This document shows, piece after piece, positions 42,692 to 48,800 of a stretch of DNA of 48,800 nt (its first letter is position 1; each line of letters starts with the position of its first letter). A program made the position numbers and the translations under genes. The DNA lies in the NCBI GenBank assembly GCA_029974925.1, contig JARKQH010000149.1, positions 1-48,800 on the forward strand, read 5' to 3'. The stretch is from Verrucomicrobiota bacterium. Its GTDB lineage: Bacteria > Verrucomicrobiota > Verrucomicrobiia > Limisphaerales > UBA8199. Under the pieces are notes generated by a model that made no database searches, had not been told where the DNA came from, and worked only from the letters and a program-made list of their open reading frames with translations.

Positions 42692-45399
42692 GCGAACAGG
42701 TCCATTTGCGGCGGCGGAGCAAGCTGCTTGAGCCGCTCGCGTTCGCGCAGGTGGCGGGTCGCATGCCGGACGGTGCCTTCCGGCGTGAGCTCGGATTCCT
42801 CGAGGTTGCGCAGGATTTCCTTGGCCCGCTCGAGGACGGGGCGGGGCACCCCCGCCAGCCGGGCGACCTGGATGCCATAGCTCTTGTCCGTGCCGCCCTC
42901 GACGATTTTGTGGAGGAAGACCACTTGGTCGCGCCATTCGCGGACGGCGACATTGAAGTTCTTGAGGCGCGGGAGGCGGCCCGCCAGCTCGGTCAATTCG
43001 TGGTAATGCGTGGCAAAGAGCGTCTTGGCCCCGATCTGGTTGTGCAGATGCTCGACGATGCTCCAGGCCAGGCTCAGGCCGTCGAAGGTGCTGGTGCCCC
43101 GCCCGATTTCATCCAGAATGATCAGGCTCCGGGCGGTCGCATGGTTCAGGATGTTGGCCGTCTCGCACATCTCGACCATGAAGGTGGACTGGCCGCGGGC
43201 CAGGTCGTCGCTGGCGCCAATCCGGGTGAAAATGCGGTCCACCAAATCAATCCGCGCGCGCGCGGCGGGGACGAAGGAGCCGGTATGGGCCAGCAGCACC
43301 AGCAGCGCCACCTGCCGGATGTAGGTGCTCTTGCCGGCCATGTTGGGGCCGGTGATCAGCGCAATGCGGCACTGATCGTCGAACTCGGCGTCATTGGGCA
43401 CAAACCGCTCTTCGACCAGGTGCTGCTCGAGCACCGGGTGACGCCCGTCGCGAATCACCAGCCGGCCTTCGTTCCCGATTTCCGGCCGGCAGTAACCGTG
43501 CAGCCGGGCGGTTTCCGCAAAGCTGGCCAGCACGTCCAGCCGCGCCAGCGCGGCCGCCGTGGCTTGAATCGCGGCCAGGTGGCCGAGCACCTGTTCGCGC
43601 ACTCGTTGAAACAGTTCGTATTCCAGTTTCAGGCTCCGCTCCTCCGCGCCAAGAATCCGGCCTTCCATTTCCTTCAGTTCCGGGGTGACGAACCGTTCGC
43701 CGTTGGCAATGGTCTGTTTGCGGATGTAATGGGGCGGCACCTTGTCGAGGTTGGCCCGCGTGACCTCAATGTAGTAGCCGAAGACGGAGTTGAAGCGGAT
43801 TTTGAGCGATTGAATCCCCGTCCGATTGATCTCCTCCTGCTGCAACCGGGCAATCCAATCCTTGCCGCCCCGCATGGCCGCGCGCAACTCATCCAGCGCC
43901 GGATCAAACCCGTCGCGGATAAGCCCGCCCTCCTTGAGCGCCAGCGGCGGTTCGTCCACAATGGCGCGCGCGATCACCTCCACCAGCTCGGGCAGCTCGG
44001 TTAGGTCGTCCACGAGCTGCCGCAACAGTTCGGTGCCGCCCCGGCGTGTGGCCTCCGGCGGCGCCAGAGAGTCGTCGCGGAGGAGGGTTCCACCCGCCGG
44101 GCCGCCGGCGGGGGAGGTTTCAATGTGACCGATCAGTTCCCGCAGGGTCTGGCGCAGGGCCGGCAACTGTTCGAGCCCCTGGCGCAGGGCCACCAGGTCC
44201 CGGGCCGTGCCCGCTCCCGAACTCAGCCGGCCCACCGTCCGTTCGAGATCGCGCACCTGCGCCAGTTGGGCGCGGAACCGGTCCAAGACGGCTGCGTCTT
44301 CCAGAAAAGCCTGAACCGCGTCCTGGCGTTGACGAATCGGCTCGACCGCCGCCAGCGGCTGCGAGAGCCAGTCGCGCAGCCGGCGCGCCCCCATCGGCGT
44401 GACCGTCCGGTTGAGCGCGCCGTACAGGCAGGCGTTGCGGGGCGCATCGTGGTGAAGCGGCTCCAGAATTTCGAGATGCCGCAACGTGATGTAATCGAGG
44501 CCGAGAAAATCGCTGCGCTGATAGAAGGACAGCCGCGTCAGACTCGCAGCGTCGCGGCGCAAATGCTGCGTTAAATAGTGCAGCAGGGCGCCGGCCGCCC
44601 CGATGGCCGCCGTGCGGTCCTTGAGACCAAATCCATCCAGCGCGGCCACTTTGAAATGGTCGCGCACCGTGAAAATGGCGGTTTCAGGAGCAAACACCCA
44701 ATCTTCATACCCATTGAGCATCCACCCAAACGCGGCAGCGGGTGGCGGCGGGCTGGAATTCCCGCCCGGCGCGGCGGGCGGGGCGGGCGAAACGGCCTTG
44801 GCCGGAGCCGGCCCCGCGGGGGGCGGCGCCGGCCGCAGCCCGCCTCCTCGCAAGAGGTCCCGCAGGGCGGCCGCTTCGGCCGGGTGAATGATTTCCGCGG
44901 GACGAAGTCGTTGAAGCTCCGTCAGGAGGGCGGTTTCTCCCTCCAGTTCGGTTGCCTGAAAATCCCCGGTGGTCAGGTCGGCAAACGCCAGGCCGAACGT
45001 CGAGCCGAGGGAACAAACCGCGGCGAGGAAATTGTTGCGCTCGGCCGCCAGCATCCGCTCATCAAAGTGCGTGCCGGGACTCAGAATCTGCGTGACCTCG
45101 CGTTTGACCAGGTGGCCCGGCCGCGCGTCCTCCATCTGGTCGCAAATGGCCACTTTGCGTCCCGCTTTCAACAGCCGGGCGATGTAACTGTTGGCGGCGT
45201 GGAACGGGATGCCGCACATGGGAACCACCCCGCGCCGGGTCAGGGCGACATTGAGCAACTGCGCCCCCACTTGGGCGTCCTCGAAAAACATCTCGTAAAA
45301 GTCGCCCAGCCGGAACAGCAAAAGCGCGTCCTTGGGCAGCTCGCTCTTGATCCGGCGATACTGCGCCATCATCGGCGTAAGTTTTCCGTCACTGGCCAT
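42688..45399 (-). CDS. mutS: DNA mismatch repair ATPase MutS
   Basis: 903 residues, full length. The mismatch-reading Phe-X-Glu is in [13 protein letters not shown] (domain I). The Walker A loop [10 protein letters not shown] lies near residue 684, followed by the signature-region motif [11 protein letters not shown], the Walker [17 protein letters not shown] and ATHYHEL. The clamp and lever domains lie between. An Ala/Pro-rich insertion (about residues 190-225, [20 protein letters not shown]...) in the connector region is unusual and probably a flexible loop. MutS recognises mispairs and recruits MutL. The short C-terminus ends PPPQMDLFA, a beta-clamp-binding-like QMDLF motif. Confidence 0.97.
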   Translation of the reverse strand: MASDGKLTPMMAQYRRIKSELPKDALLLFRLGDFYEMFFEDAQVGAQLLNVALTRRGVVPMCGIPFHAANSYIARLLKAGRKVAICDQMEDARPGHLVKREVTQILSPGTHFDERMLAAERNNFLAAVCSLGSTFGLAFADLTTGDFQATELEGETALLTELQRLRPAEIIHPAEAAALRDLLRGGGLRPAPPPAGPAPAKAVSPAPPAAPGGNSSPPPPAAAFGWMLNGYEDWVFAPETAIFTVRDHFKVAALDGFGLKDRTAAIGAAGALLHYLTQHLRRDAASLTRLSFYQRSDFLGLDYITLRHLEILEPLHHDAPRNACLYGALNRTVTPMGARRLRDWLSQPLAAVEPIRQRQDAVQAFLEDAAVLDRFRAQLAQVRDLERTVGRLSSGAGTARDLVALRQGLEQLPALRQTLRELIGHIETSPAGGPAGGTLLRDDSLAPPEATRRGGTELLRQLVDDLTELPELVEVIARAIVDEPPLALKEGGLIRDGFDPALDELRAAMRGGKDWIARLQQEEINRTGIQSLKIRFNSVFGYYIEVTRANLDKVPPHYIRKQTIANGERFVTPELKEMEGRILGAEERSLKLEYELFQRVREQVLGHLAAIQATAAALARLDVLASFAETARLHGYCRPEIGNEGRLVIRDGRHPVLEQHLVEERFVPNDAEFDDQCRIALITGPNMAGKSTYIRQVALLVLLAHTGSFVPAARARIDLVDRIFTRIGASDDLARGQSTFMVEMCETANILNHATARSLIILDEIGRGTSTFDGLSLAWSIVEHLHNQIGAKTLFATHYHELTELAGRLPRLKNFNVAVREWRDQVVFLHKIVEGGTDKSYGIQVARLAGVPRPVLERAKEILRNLEESELTPEGTVRHATRHLRERERLKQLAPPPQMDLFA

Positions 45400-45409
45400 G
45401 TCCTCAAAA

Positions 45410-45437
45410 ATTAGACCGCTTGCCCCGCAAGGTCGAA
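45410..45437 (-). promoter_or_regulatory. Predicted mutS promoter
   Basis: Minus strand: TTCGAC (45437-45432), a 16-nt spacer and TCTAAT (45415-45410), 10 nt before the mutS ATG. A GAGG in the leader may be a ribosome binding site. Confidence 0.4.
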
Positions 45438-45496
45438 AAAATTATCCGGGACACCGCCCGGCACGCTTCGGCATGGGCAGGGAGGGCAAAAGCAAA

Positions 45497-45620
45497 GGCG
45501 AGGCATAGTTAAGGAGATAGGCGCTCCCGCACGCGGGATTCGAGCCACCGCAGTGGCATGTCCTGACGCCCCGGAACAACGATCTCGAATCCGGTATTTG
45601 GACCGAACTTATGCCTCGCC
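45497..45620. repeat. 124-nt nested inverted-repeat element upstream of cbiM
   Basis: The ends GGCGAGGCATA (45497-45507) and TATGCCTCGCC (45610-45620) are perfect 11-bp inverted repeats. Inside, GGATTCGAG and CTCGAATCC form a second perfect 9-bp pair, and GCCACCGCAGTGGC and TCCCGCACGCGGGA form small hairpins. The arms are thus two inverted copies of a similar unit. AGCAA occurs 1 nt outside the left end and 2 nt outside the right end, a possible imperfect target duplication. It could be a MITE-like element or a structured leader RNA for the transporter genes. Confidence 0.5.
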
Positions 45621-45793
45621 CCAGCAATTTCGACTGGCCGCCAGCGGGTTGCAACCGGAAGTTATTCACCGTATTCACCAAAGACCCCCGCCGGCTTTCT
45701 CCATTAGCCCCGGCCCGATAACTGGGTTGCATCGCCGGGCGCCGAAGGGTTATCGTGAAGGCTGCGCGGCCCGGTGGTGCGGGCCGGACTCGA

Positions 45794-46762
45794 ATGCATC
45801 TGCCTGATGGATTTCTGGATACGAAAACGGCGCTGTTCTCGGCGGGAGTGGCGGCCGCAGGGGTGGGGTTTGCCGTGCGGGAGGTGCGCGCCACCTTGGA
45901 GCCGCGTCGAATGCCCCTGCTGGGCCTGGCGGCGGCCTTTGTCTTCGCCGCGCAGATGCTGAATTTCCCGGTGGTGGGAGGAACCTCGGGGCACCTGACG
46001 GGGGGTGTGCTGACCGCAGTTCTGCTGGGGCCGGCGGCAGCGGTTGTGGTGCTGACCTGTGTGTTGGTGGTGCAATGCCTGGTTTTTGCGGACGGAGGGT
46101 TGATGGCCTTGGGCGCCAACGTTTTCAACATGGCGATTCTCAGCGTCTTCGGTGGTTATTTTGCTTTTTGGGCCGCGGCCCGGCTGGTGCGGGGCAACTC
46201 GGTTCGCGCGACGGTCTTTGCCGCCGCGTTCGCGGGTTGGGTCGGAACGGTTCTGGCCTCGATTTCGGTGGCGGGACAGTTGGCGCTGTCGGGCACGGTG
46301 CCGTGGGGGCTGGCGTTTCCGGCGATGGCCAATGTGCACATGCTGATTGGCATCGGGGAGGGGCTGGCCACCGGCCTGATCACCCTGGCGGTGCTGCGTA
46401 TCCGGCCGGACCTGGTGGCGGGGGCGCAGGCGCAGGCCGCCGCGGCCGGATGGTCGTGGGTGCCGTACGGGCTGTTGGTTTCGGTCGGGCTCGCGGTGTT
46501 TGTCGCGCCGTTTGCCTCGCCGTGGCCGGACGGCTTGGAATCGGTTGCCGCGAAGCTGGGTTTTGAGGAGCAGGCGGGCCGTTCGGCATTTGCCGCGCCG
46601 TTCGCCGAATACGAGGTTCCGGGGGTTGGCTCGGCAACGTTGGCGACCGCACTGGCGGGCCTGGTGGGCACCGTGCTTGCCTTTGGGGCCGCGTATTTGC
46701 TGGCCCGGTTGCTGGTACCGTCGCTCGGGACCCCCCACAAGGATGCGCCTTCCAGGAACTGA
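45794..46762 (+). CDS. cbiM: Cobalt/nickel ECF transporter substrate-binding component CbiM with fused PDGLE domain
   Basis: 322 residues from the ATG at 45794, required because the mature N-terminus must be Met-His: MHLPDGFLD carries the His2 that coordinates Co(II)/Ni(II). Seven or so transmembrane helices follow (LNFPVVGGTSGHLTGG, QCLVFADGGLMALGANVFNM). The C-terminal ~85 residues contain SPWPDGLESVAAKLGFE, a PDGLE domain that in other genomes is the separate CbiN/NikN protein, with a final membrane helix. It imports cobalt or nickel with CbiQ and CbiO, encoded next with overlapping ends. Confidence 0.93.
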   Translation: MHLPDGFLDTKTALFSAGVAAAGVGFAVREVRATLEPRRMPLLGLAAAFVFAAQMLNFPVVGGTSGHLTGGVLTAVLLGPAAAVVVLTCVLVVQCLVFADGGLMALGANVFNMAILSVFGGYFAFWAAARLVRGNSVRATVFAAAFAGWVGTVLASISVAGQLALSGTVPWGLAFPAMANVHMLIGIGEGLATGLITLAVLRIRPDLVAGAQAQAAAAGWSWVPYGLLVSVGLAVFVAPFASPWPDGLESVAAKLGFEEQAGRSAFAAPFAEYEVPGVGSATLATALAGLVGTVLAFGAAYLLARLLVPSLGTPHKDAPSRN

Positions 46763-47348
46763 GCCAGGCCGCACTTCCGTGCTGCATCGGGCGCCGCCCG
46801 GCCTGAAGCTGGGAAGCGCCCTGGTCATCGTTATTGCCATTGTCTTAATGCCCCGGCGTCCCGACGCCCTGTATTTGTTGCCGGCGGCGCTGCTGCTCGG
46901 GCTCTGGCCCCTGGCGCGGATGCCGCTGGGTTTTGCGGTCCGGCGGATGCTCGTCGCCGAGTTTTTCATTCTGGGCATGGCGCTGCTCACTCTGCTGGCG
47001 CCGGAGGCCCTGCCCGTTTTTCTGGCGGCGCTGATCAAGAGCAACCTTTCCATTTTTGCCATGTTGTTGCTGATCTGGACCACGCCTTTCCAGAGCATCC
47101 TCCAGCAGTTGCGCCGGCTGGGACTGCCCGCCGTCATGGTGACCACCCTGGCGCTGATGTACCGCTATCTGCCGGTTCTGGCGGAGGAATCCAGCCGCAT
47201 GCAACGGGCCCGCGCCAGCCGCACGTTCGCTCCCGGCCGCCGCCTGGCCTGGCACTCTCTCACCACCATCATCGGCCAGCTCTTCGTTCGGGCCGCGGAC
47301 CGCGCCGAGCGGATTTATCTGGCGATGTGCGCCCGGGGATGGAAATGA
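46743..47348 (+). CDS. cbiQ: ECF transporter transmembrane component CbiQ
   Basis: 201 residues if started at the ATG 46743, which overlaps cbiM by 20 bp; a GTG at 46779 (VLHRAPPGLKLGSALVIV) gives 189 residues, better matches the family N-terminus, and has AGG 10 nt upstream. Four to five membrane helices are visible. The coupling-helix Ala-Arg-Gly motifs are present as RARASRTF and the terminal ARGWK. MYRYLPVLAEESSRMQRAR is a typical CbiQ segment. It couples ATP hydrolysis by CbiO to substrate movement through CbiM. The stop overlaps the cbiO start (ATGA). It is shorter than many CbiQ proteins but otherwise regular. Confidence 0.88.
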   Translation: MRLPGTEPGRTSVLHRAPPGLKLGSALVIVIAIVLMPRRPDALYLLPAALLLGLWPLARMPLGFAVRRMLVAEFFILGMALLTLLAPEALPVFLAALIKSNLSIFAMLLLIWTTPFQSILQQLRRLGLPAVMVTTLALMYRYLPVLAEESSRMQRARASRTFAPGRRLAWHSLTTIIGQLFVRAADRAERIYLAMCARGWK

Positions 47349-48100
47349 ACCCGGCGGTTGAAATCAGCAACCTGTCGTACCGCTATCCGCCGCGGGGGCG
47401 GCTGGCGCTGGATGGCATCTCCTTTGCCGTCGCTCCGGACGAATGTGTGGCCGTGCTGGGTCCCAACGGCGCGGGCAAATCCACCCTGCTGCTGCACCTC
47501 AACGGGCTGTTGCCGGAGAAGCTGCCTGAAAACCCGAACCTTCGCATAGACGGCATTCCCCTCACTCCGGAGACCGTCCACACGGTGCGCCAGAAGGTGG
47601 GGCTCCTGTTTCAAGACCCGGACGATCAGTTGATCTCGGCCACGGTCTTCGAAGACGTGGCGTTTGGTCCGCGGCAGTTGGGGGTGGACGGCCCGGTGCT
47701 GCGGTCGCTGGTCGAGCACTCGCTCAAGCTGGTCGGCCTGGGTGGATTTGAGGATCGGGAGCCGCACCGGCTCAGCCAGGGGGAAAAACGCCGGGTCTGC
47801 CTGGCGGGCGTGCTGGCGTGCCGCCCCAGTGTGCTGGTGCTGGACGAGCCCACCAGCGACCTCGACCCGCGGGGGCGCCGCGATTTCAAGCAACTGCTGC
47901 GGAACCTCCCCGGCGCCAAGATTGTGGCCACCCACGACCTCGAGCTGGCGGTGGACCTCTGCTCGCGCGTGGTGATTCTGGACGAAGGCAGGCTGGTGGC
48001 GCAAGGGCCCACGGTGGCTTTGCTTTCGGACGAGGCGCTGATGCTGGCGCACGGGTTGGAAAAGCCGCACAGCTTGTTGCATCGCCATCCGCATGGATGA
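47345..48100 (+). CDS. cbiO: ECF transporter ATPase CbiO
   Basis: 251 residues from the ATG at 47345 (preceded by GGGGATGGAA); ATG 47339 is an alternative. It shows all ABC ATPase motifs: GPNGAGKST (39-47), FQDPDDQLI (Q-loop), LSQGEKRR (signature, near 142), VLVLDEPTSDLDP (Walker B, near 163) and ATHDLELA (switch His, near 197). The FQDPDDQL sequence is specific for the metal/vitamin ECF group. A second ATPase is not encoded here, so CbiO probably works as a homodimer. Its last 8 bases overlap the following methyltransferase gene. Confidence 0.94.
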   Translation: MNPAVEISNLSYRYPPRGRLALDGISFAVAPDECVAVLGPNGAGKSTLLLHLNGLLPEKLPENPNLRIDGIPLTPETVHTVRQKVGLLFQDPDDQLISATVFEDVAFGPRQLGVDGPVLRSLVEHSLKLVGLGGFEDREPHRLSQGEKRRVCLAGVLACRPSVLVLDEPTSDLDPRGRRDFKQLLRNLPGAKIVATHDLELAVDLCSRVVILDEGRLVAQGPTVALLSDEALMLAHGLEKPHSLLHRHPHG

Positions 48101-48800
48101 AGCCCTGAAAGACGAGACCCGGAAGCTCGAACGCTCCTGGAACCGGCATGATTCGGACTGGCTCCGCGATTACCTGGTGGCCGGCGTCGAAGACCCCCGG
48201 ATCAATCTCGCCAGCATTTTTTCCCGCCACGCCCTCCTGTGGATGCTCGCCGGCGCCCGCTACGAAGCGTTGATGAACGCCGAGTATGACTTCTCGGCGG
48301 CCCTGAACTGGTGGCTTCGGGTCCGGCGCGAGGGCGCGGATGCGGAAGCCTTGTGCGCAGTGCTCTTTGCCTTGCGCCGGGGCGCGGACAACGCCGAAGG
48401 CATCCCGCTGCCCCCTTTCGTCCGGCGTATTTTCCACCAGCTCCCCCGCGTCGTGAATGGAGTCCAGGTGCCCAACTATCTCGAGACGCTCCTTTCCACC
48501 CCCCTCCCGGCGGGCGCTCCCCCTCCGGACGAGCATGTCCTGAACACTTTTTGCGTCCTCTGGCGGGGCTTGCTGGAGCGGGACATGGCCGCTTCCGGCG
48601 CCGCCCCGAACCGCGGGACGGACGAACGCCTGCGCGTCCTCGAACCCGCCTGCGGCTCGGCCAATGATTACCGGTTTCTCGAAGCCTGCGGCCTTGCCAG
48701 CCGCCTCCTTTACACCGGCTTTGATTTGTCGGAAAAGAACATCGCCAACGCCCGCCGGCTCTTTCCCCACGTCCGTTTCGACGTGGGCAACGTGTTCGAA
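48093..48800 (+). CDS. Class I SAM-dependent methyltransferase, N-terminal part (runs off the window)
   Basis: The frame is open from ATG 48093, overlapping the cbiO stop by 8 bp, to the window end, giving the first 236 residues. Residues 1-175 are a helical region of unknown family (LERSWNRHDSDWLRDYLVAG, NLASIFSRHALLWM). A Rossmann methyltransferase core then starts with LEPACGSANDYRFL (motif I, near residue 182) and YTGFDLSEKNIANARRLFP (motif II). The target is unknown. Overlap with cbiO suggests co-expression with the metal transporter, though a link to corrinoid synthesis is not shown. Confidence 0.8.
   Translation, partial: MDEALKDETRKLERSWNRHDSDWLRDYLVAGVEDPRINLASIFSRHALLWMLAGARYEALMNAEYDFSAALNWWLRVRREGADAEALCAVLFALRRGADNAEGIPLPPFVRRIFHQLPRVVNGVQVPNYLETLLSTPLPAGAPPPDEHVLNTFCVLWRGLLERDMAASGAAPNRGTDERLRVLEPACGSANDYRFLEACGLASRLLYTGFDLSEKNIANARRLFPHVRFDVGNVFE

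Larger units (their letters stand above)
45400..45793. other. 394-bp divergent intergenic region between mutS and cbiM
   Basis: Contains the mutS promoter candidate, a 124-nt inverted-repeat element (45497-45620), and a possible cbiM promoter (TTGCAT and TTATCG 17 nt apart, ahead of the hairpin GGCCCG/CGGGCC just before the start codon). The sequence GGGTTGCA occurs twice, near 45646 and 45722. The conserved cobalamin riboswitch boxes were not recognised. Confidence 0.45.

Noticed and set aside
45497-45625. Possible tRNA or tRNA-like gene (GGCGAGG/CCTCGCC acceptor-like ends, TTCGA-like segments)
   Set aside because: At 124 nt it is too long, no T-arm lies next to the 3' acceptor strand and no anticodon loop with a preceding U is found.
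45400-45793. Cobalamin riboswitch or integron attC upstream of cbiM
   Set aside because: The B12 box and the GGTG/GAA core were not recognised; a GCCACTG string occurs only on the minus strand. The GTT/AAC core sites are in the wrong order for attC.

Overview
The window looks like chromosome of a high-GC Gram-negative bacterium of the phylum Verrucomicrobiota, most likely the Limisphaerales/Pedosphaera side. The reasons are: secreted proteins built from autotransporter-associated beta-strand repeats that end in a short 'FFRL' type C-terminal domain; two orphan prepilin-like proteins (one with H-X9-DG); a Tat-exported Gfo/Idh/MocA dehydrogenase paired with a ThuA protein; and DUF1343 and DUF4404 proteins. 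This placement rests on recalled family distributions, not on a marker-gene phylogeny. There is no rRNA, no convincing tRNA and no CRISPR array.

Layout. 1-7.5 kb: surface/secreted carbohydrate proteins (the tail of one repeat protein, a pectate-lyase-like repeat protein, and a six-hairpin glycosidase-like protein that follows after one base). 7.6-13.2 kb: a NamZ-type muramidase, a phospholipase-D-like lipoprotein candidate, an APC amino-acid permease and a DEDD 3'-5' exonuclease. 13.26-14.49 kb: a complete-looking RAYT/Y1 transposase element with 24-bp imperfect terminal inverted repeats. 14.5-24 kb: prepilin-like protein, zinc-ribbon lipoprotein, GT21/HpnI-like glycosyltransferase, ThuA and Gfo/Idh/MocA pair, a membrane-aminopropyltransferase-TPR fusion, and dihydroorotase. 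24.1-27.1 kb: an oxidative-stress module (katA-ankB divergent from oxyR, with a recognisable OxyR operator). 27.1-31.7 kb: larB-larC, an AraC regulator and an mtaB-like methanol:corrinoid methyltransferase. 31.8-34.2 kb: cysS-tmk-DUF4404. 34.2-35.5 kb: a small lower-GC island with a DUF3800 protein. 35.6-37.1 kb: ECF sigma factor, small membrane protein and LTxxQ periplasmic protein, arranged like a Cnr-type signalling operon. 37.2-42.7 kb: two metallophosphoesterases, a C39-like protease and a second prepilin-like protein. 42.7-48.8 kb: mutS, a 124-nt inverted-repeat element, a cobalt/nickel ECF transporter cbiM(PDGLE)-cbiQ-cbiO, and the start of a SAM methyltransferase.

Working together. 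The most interesting metabolic signal is a full-length MtaB with intact zinc-ligand motifs but no MtaC or MtaA nearby, next to an AraC regulator. The window also holds a Co/Ni importer and the nickel-pincer genes larB-larC, both consistent with corrinoid and nickel enzymology. Pectin-type substrates (the pectate-lyase-like gene) are a known natural source of methanol, but that link is inference only. The best-supported regulatory circuit is katA/oxyR: the katA -35 element, the oxyR promoter and a 37-bp OxyR site (16 of 20 consensus positions) are interlocked in 84 bp. Several genes carry a TTGAC-like -35 and a -10 hexamer placed 3-8 nt before the start codon, which suggests frequent leaderless transcription.
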